Shown here: one piece after another, positions 7,288 to 13,442 of the stretch
How the letters are laid out: the number at the start of each line of letters is the position of its first letter
Numbering within the stretch: the stretch's first letter is position 1
DNA from: Verrucomicrobiia bacterium
GTDB taxonomy: Bacteria; Verrucomicrobiota; Verrucomicrobiia; Limisphaerales; DTLC01
Assembly (NCBI GenBank): GCA_025061935.1
Contig: JANWZY010000038.1
Location: 1-14,255, forward strand
Length of the DNA: 14,255 nucleotides
Reading direction: 5' to 3'
Notes under the pieces: generated by a model
What the model saw: only the letters and a program-made list of their open reading frames with translations
The model's database searches: none
What the model was told of the DNA's origin: nothing
Program-made: the position numbers and the translations under genes

Positions 7288-8415
7288 TTAATCACCGAAG
7301 CAGGTGCCGATCTTGCGCGCAGCAGTTATCCACGGATGATCCAACGGGACCTGTTTCCGCACGCCGGCCACCGTCTCGAGCGGTACAGGCTCGGTGTTGT
7401 CACCCCGCGCAGCTACCATCACTTCAAAAACGCCGTCTTTGATCAGGTGCACACAAGCCGTGCCCAAGCGTGTGGCGAGCAACCGGTCGGCTGTGCTCGG
7501 GGTGCCGCCGCGCTGGACATAGCCGAGGATCGTTACACGTGACTCGAGTCCGGTGAGTTTTTCGAGCTCCTCGGCCAGCCGCAGCGTGTTGCCCGAATGC
7601 TGTTCATCCAACCGGACGAGCTCGGCCCTGGCTTTGGCTTTGGCCGCAGCGGTTTTGGCCGCCTCCTTGCGCCGATGCGCAGAGGCGAATTTCGCTGCCT
7701 CGGCCTCGGACATGGCACCCTCGGCCACCGCGACAATGCTGAAATTTGTGCCATGCCGACTGCGGCGCTTGATCGCCTCGGCCACTTTATTGACGTCGTA
7801 CGGGATTTCAGGGATGAGTATGACATCAGCGCCGCCGGCCACACCTGCGCCAAGCGCGAGCCAGCCCGCGCGATGGCCCATCAGCTCGGCTACCACGATC
7901 CTGTGGTGACTGTGCGCGGTGCTGTGTAGCCGGTCAATCGCCTCGGTTGCAACACTCAGAGCGGTGTCAAACCCGAGCGAGGTGTCTGTAAACGGCACGT
8001 CGTTGTCGATCGTTTTCGGAAGTGTAATTATGTTGAGGCCCTTCTTAGCCAGGCGCAGCGCGCTTTTCTGCGTGCCGCCCCCACCGATACACACCAGTGC
8101 GTCGAGCTTGAGTTTTTTGTAGTTCCGCACAATCACATCGGTCATATCGCGCTCTTCGCCGTTGATGAGCATGCGGTGCGGCCGGTCGCGGCTCGTCCCA
8201 AGGATGGTGCCACCGATGGTCAGAATGCCTGCAAGAGCCGACTTATCCAACCGCACGTAGTTTTCCTCGACCAAACCGCGGAACCCGTCCCGAATGCCGA
8301 TAACTTCCCAGCCGTAATAATTGACGGCGGCTTTACCCACAGCGCGAATGGCCGCATTCAATCCTGGGCAGTCACCTCCTGCGGTCAGTACGCCAATACG
8401 CAACTTCTTTTTCAT
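7288..8415 (-). CDS. pfkA: 6-phosphofructokinase, PfkA family (ATP-type residues, non-canonical nucleotide loop)
   Basis: Phosphorylates fructose 6-phosphate to the 1,6-bisphosphate in glycolysis. It is 375 residues from ATG 8415, longer than the roughly 320 of E. coli PfkA. Visible landmarks: GVLTAGGDCPGLNAAIR at the N-terminus, GGGGT at 111-115, PKTIDND at 133-139 with the catalytic base D137, R172, MGHRAG from 179, PEIPYD from 202 and GYVQRGG at 298-304. Gly at 114 (E. coli G104) favours ATP over pyrophosphate. However, Gly replaces the usual Asp at 113 (E. coli D103), and Lys at 134 is found in PPi-dependent and some divergent ATP enzymes. An Ala/Lys/Arg-rich helix-like insert fills about residues 236-275. 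A longer opening to 8496 adds unrelated residues. The donor should be treated as probable ATP, not settled. Confidence 0.93.
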   Translation of the reverse strand: MKKKLRIGVLTAGGDCPGLNAAIRAVGKAAVNYYGWEVIGIRDGFRGLVEENYVRLDKSALAGILTIGGTILGTSRDRPHRMLINGEERDMTDVIVRNYKKLKLDALVCIGGGGTQKSALRLAKKGLNIITLPKTIDNDVPFTDTSLGFDTALSVATEAIDRLHSTAHSHHRIVVAELMGHRAGWLALGAGVAGGADVILIPEIPYDVNKVAEAIKRRSRHGTNFSIVAVAEGAMSEAEAAKFASAHRRKEAAKTAAAKAKARAELVRLDEQHSGNTLRLAEELEKLTGLESRVTILGYVQRGGTPSTADRLLATRLGTACVHLIKDGVFEVMVAARGDNTEPVPLETVAGVRKQVPLDHPWITAARKIGTCFGD

Positions 8416-8788
8416 AAGGCTGTCCGAACGACGCCAACGTGAGTTTCGAACGGATCCGCCGTGCAAAAGCGGACCACTGCGACCCACATTGTGCATTGTC
8501 TAATCAGGCGTGCAACAGCGGCAAGTATTAATTCGGCCAAATGCCCACGCACCGCGCCGGCACGGCCCGACCAGATCGCCTAAACATCTGGTCGAGGCTC
8601 GCGCACAGATGGATGGCAGTTGTTCCATCAACTCGTGACAATCCCCCCGCTGGACGCGGTTAACTGCACCGGTCTCAGCGTGCACAGGGCAAAAGCACGG
8701 GAAGCGACCGGAACCAGCGGACAAACACCGGCACGGCGCTCAAATCTTGCATGGGGAGCCAACCCGCGTGCGTTACCATCAAAACAGT
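8416..8788. other. Intergenic region between dinG and pfkA (leader of pfkA)
   Basis: This 373-base gap separates the dinG stop from the pfkA start on the minus strand, so pfkA probably has its own promoter here. It contains a perfect 9-base inverted repeat (8568-8594) and a smaller GATGGA/TCCATC repeat (8608-8629). No open frame with coding character is seen and no confident promoter could be assigned. Confidence 0.5.
8568..8594. repeat. Perfect 9-base inverted repeat upstream of pfkA
   Basis: CGACCAGAT (8568-8576) and ATCTGGTCG (8586-8594) are exact reverse complements separated by 9 bases. No T-tract follows on either strand, so a Rho-independent terminator is unlikely. A repressor operator, an mRNA leader hairpin or a Rho-type end of the dinG transcript are all possible. 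Confidence 0.6.
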
Positions 8789-10915
8789 TTAAATGATCTC
8801 GACTGGGCATTTGGGCAGGGCGTCTAAGAACGCGCGCCCGTATTGCTTCAGGAGAATCCTGTTGTCCAAGATCACTACGATACCCTTGTCGGTCTTGGTG
8901 CGAATGAGTCTGCCGACGCCTTGGCGGAATTTGAGCACTGCCTCGGGCAACGTAAACTCGCGGAACGAGTCGCCGCCGCGCGCCTCGATTGCCTCGATCC
9001 GCGCCTCGATCAGCGGGTGGTCGGGCACAGCGAAAGGCAGCCGCGTGATGATCACGCTGCTTAGCGCTTCGCCGGGCACGTCAATACCCTGCCAGAAGCT
9101 TTCGACACCGAACAGGACCGAATCAATGTCTTCTTTGAATTTCTCAAGCATGGCCGAGCGCGGCGTGCCCGTGCCCTGGACCAAGCACGATATGCCGAGT
9201 CTGTCGAAAAACGGCTGCATCCGCTCGCCAATTTGTTGCATCAGCTTCGTGTTTGTGAAGAGCACGAGCGTTTTGCCATGCGTCTCGGTTATGAACCGCT
9301 CGAGCCAATGCTGGAGCGCGTCAGGATAGGTTTCGTCGCGCGGGTCGGGCATCTTGCTCACAATGTAAACCTTCATCTGGCGCTGGTAATCGAACGGTGT
9401 CCCGAGCTGAAGCGCCCGCGCCGACTCCGCACCGACGCGACGGAGGAAATAGCCCAGCGACTTGGCCGCTTCTTCCGTCTCAGACCCATCTGCGCCCGCC
9501 CCCTGCTGGGCACACGCCACGCCGAGCGTGGCACTGGTCATAATGACGCTGGTACCGGATTCAAACAGGCGGCGGCGCAGGTACTCGGCCACGTCAATCG
9601 GTGCCGCATTCAGCGAAATGGTCTGGTGCGCGCGGCCCGTCCGCTCGACCCAGTACACGTAGTCCGGCGCCACCTGACCGAGGAAAAACGCTATCGCGTC
9701 CCGGATTTCGCCCAGCCGGCGGTTGCACTCGATCAGTTCTTCGGCGAGCTGGCGGTCGTCGGTCTGCTTAACCAGCTCGGCGAGCTGCTCGCGTAAGCGC
9801 TGCAACGGCAGAGTCAAATTATCCGGGACAAGCTCGGCACGGCGAACACGTATCTCAGTCCAAGCCTGCCTTTCCGGCGCGCCGGGCGCGTACTCGGCCT
9901 CTGGAGCCGGGGATGCGGTACGGCGCTTCCGCGCCAACGCGGTGCACGCGCGCTCGACCGCCGCAAAAAAAGCCTCGGACTGATCGAGTGCGTCGGCGAC
10001 AAGCTTGACTGCCGCGCCGCTGCGCAGGATGCTCAGCAGCCCTTTCTGCGTCGCCGGGTTCCATAGCCGGTGCAGGTGGTATTTAACCTGACCGCTCGAG
10101 ACACTCACCCCTACAAGCTTGGACGCGACATGCTCAATTTGGTGCGCCTCGTCGAAAATGACAAAGTCGTTTTTGAAAATTATCCCGGTCTGGCCCGGCT
10201 CGACCTCGTCATCGGTTGCCAGCAGAGTGAACAGTAGCGTATGATTCAGCACGATGACGTCTGCTGAAAGGAATTTGCTGCGCGCGCGCTGGTAGAAACA
10301 GACCGGGTGATCGCGCGCGAACTCGGACTGGTACCCGCACAATTTTGGCGAGCAGACGCCGCGCTCGGAGCAGACCTGCGCCCAAACCTTCGGGTCCGGC
10401 TCAACATCGAAGTCGGAAAGGCTCCCGTCCTGCGTTTTTTTCGACCATTCGTAAATGCGCTGTAATTCCTGAGCCTCGCTGGTTGTGAAAAGGCCCGAAG
10501 CATGCTGCAACGCCTTATGGAGCCGGCGCGTGCACAAGTAATTCGCGCGGCCTTTGAGCAGACAGTAGCTGAACTGTACCGGCAGTATCTTCTGCAGCAT
10601 CGGCAGGTCCTTGTAAGTAAGCTGCTCCTGCAGATTAATCGTGTGCGTCGAAATAACCGCTTTCTTTTTTGCCTCCACGCCGAACAGTATCGCCGGCACG
10701 AGGTAGGCTAAGCTTTTCCCAACCCCTGTACCGGCCTCGACCGCCAAATGCGCACCGTTTTCCAGCGCTTGCGCTACAGCCACGGCCATGGCCTGCTGCT
10801 GCGGCCGGTACTCGAAGTTCCGCGCGCGTGATAATATCCCGTTTGGCGAGAAAATTTCCCTGACCCGCTCGGTCAGTTCACCCATTGATCTATCGTCGCC
10901 GACGTAGCGGATCAT
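8789..10915 (-). CDS. dinG: DinG/XPD-family Fe-S ATP-dependent DNA helicase
   Basis: A superfamily 2 helicase expected to unwind DNA 5' to 3' in repair and in resolving replication-transcription conflicts. It is 708 residues. Walker A is AGTGVGKS at 61-68 and the DEAH box is at 255-258. The [4Fe-4S] cluster ligands are probably C128 (NYLCTRR), C188, C193 (CSPKLC) and C206 (VCFYQRAR), in the position and order seen in DinG. The C-terminal helicase motifs are FGVESFWQGIDVPG and QGVGRLIR (about 665-672). A Pro/Ala/Glu-rich linker lies between the helicase halves. No nuclease domain is attached. The start at 10915 is the longest; ATG 10885 (MGELTERVREIFSP) fits family N-termini at least as well, and neither has a clear Shine-Dalgarno. 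Its start is 62 bases from the stop of the beta-helix gene, so cotranscription is plausible. Confidence 0.92.
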   Translation of the reverse strand: MIRYVGDDRSMGELTERVREIFSPNGILSRARNFEYRPQQQAMAVAVAQALENGAHLAVEAGTGVGKSLAYLVPAILFGVEAKKKAVISTHTINLQEQLTYKDLPMLQKILPVQFSYCLLKGRANYLCTRRLHKALQHASGLFTTSEAQELQRIYEWSKKTQDGSLSDFDVEPDPKVWAQVCSERGVCSPKLCGYQSEFARDHPVCFYQRARSKFLSADVIVLNHTLLFTLLATDDEVEPGQTGIIFKNDFVIFDEAHQIEHVASKLVGVSVSSGQVKYHLHRLWNPATQKGLLSILRSGAAVKLVADALDQSEAFFAAVERACTALARKRRTASPAPEAEYAPGAPERQAWTEIRVRRAELVPDNLTLPLQRLREQLAELVKQTDDRQLAEELIECNRRLGEIRDAIAFFLGQVAPDYVYWVERTGRAHQTISLNAAPIDVAEYLRRRLFESGTSVIMTSATLGVACAQQGAGADGSETEEAAKSLGYFLRRVGAESARALQLGTPFDYQRQMKVYIVSKMPDPRDETYPDALQHWLERFITETHGKTLVLFTNTKLMQQIGERMQPFFDRLGISCLVQGTGTPRSAMLEKFKEDIDSVLFGVESFWQGIDVPGEALSSVIITRLPFAVPDHPLIEARIEAIEARGGDSFREFTLPEAVLKFRQGVGRLIRTKTDKGIVVILDNRILLKQYGRAFLDALPKCPVEII

Positions 10916-10977
10916 AGATATACGCGCCCGGGAAGCGCTTTGCAGGCTAAAACAGCTCTTTCACTGCAGTACAGGCC

Positions 10978-11658
10978 TTAGTCTTGCTTCGCCTGCACAA
11001 CTTCGATAGCTGCGCGGTTCTTCGCGATGGCGCCCGGCGGCAGGTACCCGCGCCAGCATACGCATGGATACACCACCGCGCGCCTGCCGATTATGCTCCC
11101 TGGGTTAAGCACAGCGTTTGCGCCTATCTCAGCTTCGTCCCCTATCATTGCCCCGAACTTGCGCAAACCTGTGTCAATCCGTGTACCAGATATGTCGACT
11201 GTGACGTTACCCGGCAACGATTTCAGGTTCGAGACGATAGCGCCCGCGCCTAAGTGCACCTTGTACCCAAGGACCGAGTCCCCAACATAGTTGAAGTGTG
11301 GCAGTACCACGCCGTCGAAAAGAATAACGTTCTTCAACTCGGTCGAGTTACCGATAACGCAATTGTCTCCAATTATTACGTTCTCCCGAATGTACGCCGA
11401 GTGGCGGATTAAGCAGTTCCTCCCAATTAGCGCCGGGCCTTTTATCATTGCACCGTCTTCGACGACTGTTCCTTCGCCAGTAGCCACCTTGTCGCCAATA
11501 AAAGCGACGCCAATACACCTGTTCCTCAGCTCGGGCTTCAAAATACTCGAGAGGTATCCTTCGATCTTTGCCAGTACATCCCACGGGTAGGCACAGCCTT
11601 CAAAAATTGCTGCGTGCGCCGTCTTCGAAAGGTCGAAAATGTCGGCAATGTTCAGCAT
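10978..11658 (-). CDS. Stand-alone left-handed beta-helix transferase, GlmU C-terminal-like
   Basis: A 226-residue protein made almost wholly of hexapeptide repeats (left-handed parallel beta-helix, about residues 50-205), the fold of trimeric acyltransferases. HFNYVGDSVLGYKVHLGAGA at about 121-140 resembles the acetyltransferase active-site region of GlmU (HLTYLGDAEIG...GAGT in E. coli), with H121 at the place of the catalytic histidine and N144 near the conserved Asn. The nucleotidyltransferase domain of GlmU is absent. Instead a short alpha-helical N-terminus (MLNIADIFDLSKTAHAAIF) leads into the helix. Such proteins are often annotated as sugar-phosphate nucleotidyltransferases or UDP-GlcNAc enzymes without direct evidence, so the substrate is unknown. 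ATG 11658 is preferred over GTG starts at 11673 and 11679. The gene is divergent from dnaN and upstream of dinG. Confidence 0.8.
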   Translation of the reverse strand: MLNIADIFDLSKTAHAAIFEGCAYPWDVLAKIEGYLSSILKPELRNRCIGVAFIGDKVATGEGTVVEDGAMIKGPALIGRNCLIRHSAYIRENVIIGDNCVIGNSTELKNVILFDGVVLPHFNYVGDSVLGYKVHLGAGAIVSNLKSLPGNVTVDISGTRIDTGLRKFGAMIGDEAEIGANAVLNPGSIIGRRAVVYPCVCWRGYLPPGAIAKNRAAIEVVQAKQD

Positions 11659-11802
11659 GCGCCAAGTTTGCACGCGCACACACTAAAATGCACCTCAAAA
11701 GCGCTGCCACTGAAGAACCTCGGTTGCGAAAAAAGTGTAAAAAGAGTGCGGAAAAAGGCTGAACCGGCGCCTTGTAAGTCACAAAACGTAACTATTCAAA
11801 AC

Positions 11803-11811
11803 TTTTCCACA
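11803..11811 (+). promoter_or_regulatory. DnaA-box-like site
   Basis: TTTTCCACA fits TTWTNCACA exactly and lies 119 bases before dnaN. About one such match is expected by chance on both strands of a window this size, so its location matters more than the match itself. Confidence 0.35.
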
Positions 11812-11824
11812 GCCGTCACCGCTC

Positions 11825-11841
11825 GAAAAGCGCCGCTTTTC
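11825..11841. repeat. 17-base perfect palindrome GAAAAGCGCCGCTTTTC
   Basis: Two 8-base arms (GAAAAGCG and CGCTTTTC) flank a single central C. The palindrome ends one base before the TTGACA at 11842. That position suits a dimeric regulator overlapping the dnaN promoter, or an origin-binding protein. There is no upstream + gene for it to terminate. Confidence 0.6.
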
Positions 11842-11868
11842 TTGACATCTCTTGTTTTTTCCGATACT
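11842..11868 (+). promoter_or_regulatory. Candidate dnaN promoter
   Basis: A consensus TTGACA (11842-11847) is followed after 15 bases by GATACT (11863-11868), four of six matches to TATAAT. CATAAT at 11876-11881 is a better -10 but is 28 bases from TTGACA. The -35 is convincing; the -10 choice is uncertain. Confidence 0.45.
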
Positions 11869-11929
11869 CACAGCGCATAATAAAACGGTGACTTTGGCCG
11901 CATACATGATTCCTAGTTCGTAGCGAAAA

Positions 11930-13036
11930 ATGAAACTGACTGTCCAAAAGGAAAAGATCACTGCGGGCCTGCAGACAGTTCAAAATGTTGTTGGCGCACG
12001 TACGTCTTTGCCGATACTTGCGAATGTGCTGCTCCGGGCCGGTGAAGGGAAACTTGATCTTACTGCAACTGACCTTGATATAACTGTCCACACTGGCGTT
12101 GGAGCGGAAGTAAGGAGGCCCGGAGCTGTCACGCTCCCACTCAAGAAACTTGCTGCAATTGTGCGCGAGCTCGGGCAGGAGATCGAGCTTGAAGCCGACG
12201 AACGGAGCATCTGCACGATTAGCTCGCTTTCGTCTGTGTACAAGCTTAACGGCATACCCGCTGACGAGTTCCCACCCAAGCCGCAGCTTGGAGACGGGAA
12301 AAAGGCCACCATCCCACAGCAAGCACTTAAACGCATGCTGCGCCAAACATCGTTTGCTGTGTCGAAAGATGAGACGCGGTACGTCCTGAACGGTGTACTA
12401 TTCAGTTTCTCGGGAGGTCATCTGACGCTGGTTGCGACCGATGGCAGGCGGCTCGCCCACGCACAAGACGACGGTGAACTTAACGGGGACGCAAAAGGCG
12501 ACTTCATTCTTCCTTCCAAGGCGGTCGAGGAACTTAATAGGCTCCTCTCGAACGATGGCGAGGTCGAAATCAGGTTCACAGAAAACCACGCTGAGTTTGT
12601 CTTGCGAAGGCAGGAAGCTCACCCTTCCACGCTAACGTCGAAGCTTATTGAGGGGAACTACCCGAACTACAAACAGGTTATCCCGACGGAGGCCAAAGAG
12701 AGAATCACACTCGACCGCGAGGAATTCATGCACGCGCTCAGGCGCGCTGAAATCATGACAAGCGAAAAGTCGAACTCCGTAAAGCTCACGTTTTCGAAGA
12801 ACACTCTTGTCATTACTTCCAACTCACCTGAGTACGGTGAGGCGCGAGAGAGCCTGGCCATAAACTACAAAGGGCGCGAGTTCGCCATCGCATTCAATCC
12901 GCGGTACTTGATAGAGCCGCTCAGTGCGCTGGACACGGATGAGATCTTTTTCGAGCTGACCGACGAGTTAAGCCCGGGTGTCATCAAAATCAACGGGCCA
13001 TTCCTGTACGTTGTCATGCCCATGAGGCTTGCGTAA
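11930..13036 (+). CDS. dnaN: DNA polymerase III beta subunit (sliding clamp)
   Basis: Forms the dimeric ring that tethers the replicative polymerase to DNA and serves as a docking site for repair and licensing proteins. It is 368 residues, the normal length, with three clamp domains (about 1-120, 121-250 and 251-368). The start MKLTVQKEKITAGLQTVQNVV, the SSLPILANVLL-like stretch (here TSLPILANVLL at 25-35), LVATDGRRLA and the C-terminal YVVMPMRLA are diagnostic of DnaN. The ATG at 11930 matches the family N-terminus; the Shine-Dalgarno is weak. It is divergent from the beta-helix gene and stands alone: neither dnaA nor recF is adjacent, unlike the classic dnaA-dnaN-recF order. The coding strand is richer in G and T than the leftward + genes, consistent with lying on the leading strand. 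Confidence 0.97.
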   Translation: MKLTVQKEKITAGLQTVQNVVGARTSLPILANVLLRAGEGKLDLTATDLDITVHTGVGAEVRRPGAVTLPLKKLAAIVRELGQEIELEADERSICTISSLSSVYKLNGIPADEFPPKPQLGDGKKATIPQQALKRMLRQTSFAVSKDETRYVLNGVLFSFSGGHLTLVATDGRRLAHAQDDGELNGDAKGDFILPSKAVEELNRLLSNDGEVEIRFTENHAEFVLRRQEAHPSTLTSKLIEGNYPNYKQVIPTEAKERITLDREEFMHALRRAEIMTSEKSNSVKLTFSKNTLVITSNSPEYGEARESLAINYKGREFAIAFNPRYLIEPLSALDTDEIFFELTDELSPGVIKINGPFLYVVMPMRLA

Positions 13037-13080
13037 ACAACTCGGGCACTGGCGTGGCAGGCTCGTCAGGAGTCGGCAGA

Positions 13081-13138
13081 ACCCGTGCTGGCCGGCGAAT
13101 CGTTAGCGCGACAAGACTGGTGCGAGCTCGGGTTTTTT
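13081..13138 (+). terminator. Possible dnaN terminator
   Basis: ACCCG pairs with CGGGT across about 43 bases and the second arm runs straight into TTTTTT (13133-13138). The long, only partly structured interior makes this a weak candidate; the T-run after a GC-rich stretch is the main evidence. Confidence 0.3.
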
Positions 13139-13176
13139 CTCTTGCAGCTCCGTTTGAAAACCCGCGCACTCGTTAG

Positions 13177-13201
13177 CCGCCGTCCGACGAGCACACGGCG
13201 G
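13177..13201. repeat. 7-base inverted repeat CCGCCGT/ACGGCGG
   Basis: The arms are exact and the loop is 11 bases. It is GC-rich and not followed by Ts, and could fold in a leader RNA. Confidence 0.5.
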
Positions 13202-13277
13202 TGGTAGGCCCGACTCTCCGTCGTCTTCGAATTAAACCTTGAGCAACTAATGGTTCGTAGTCGGTCGAGGGTTAGTG

Positions 13278-13297
13278 CGCGCCCCGATTCGGGCGCG
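13278..13297. repeat. 7-base inverted repeat CGCGCCC/GGGCGCG
   Basis: Perfect arms flank a 6-base loop (CGATTC). It is followed by GGAAAAG, not Ts, so it is a stable hairpin without terminator character on the + strand. Confidence 0.5.
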
Positions 13298-13442
13298 GGA
13301 AAAGTTCCTCCACGCCGGGTAGGGCGACAGCGCGGACCCGCACTGAGAGCTGGGTAAACCCGACTTCCCTACTTCGTTTGCACGACCAAGCTGAAAATGC
13401 TTGCGGCCGCGCGAGCGCGTCAAATAGCTTCGTTGGGCGATA

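Larger units (their letters stand above)
11680..11929. other. AT-rich divergent region before dnaN; candidate replication origin
   Basis: This is a divergent intergenic region with A/T runs (11730-11757 and 11848-11886). It holds a TTTTCCACA match to the relaxed DnaA-box pattern TTWTNCACA, a one-mismatch box on the other strand (11734-11742), a perfect 17-base palindrome and a TTGACA element. The sign of G-versus-C bias on the + strand appears to change across it, and the genes on its two sides point away from it. An origin is a reasonable inference, but no cluster of strong boxes and no dnaA gene is visible. Confidence 0.35.
13037..13442. other. Hairpin-rich intergenic region between dnaN and the next gene
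   Basis: The gap is 406 bases with no coding frame I can support. It contains ACCCG (13081-13085) and CGGGT (13129-13133) leading into six Ts, a stem CCGCCGT/ACGGCGG (13177-13201) and a stem CGCGCCC/GGGCGCG (13278-13297). It probably includes the dnaN transcript end and the promoter or leader of the following gene. No known riboswitch or RNA family was recognised. Confidence 0.5.

Noticed and set aside
7326..7334. TTATCCACG, one base from the DnaA box TTATCCACA
   Set aside because: It lies inside the pfkA coding sequence, stands alone, and such near-matches are expected by chance.
8069..8083. Calling the phosphofructokinase PPi-dependent because of the altered nucleotide loop and PKTIDND
   Set aside because: The Gly equivalent to E. 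coli G104 is retained, whereas PPi enzymes usually carry Asp there. Donor specificity is left open.
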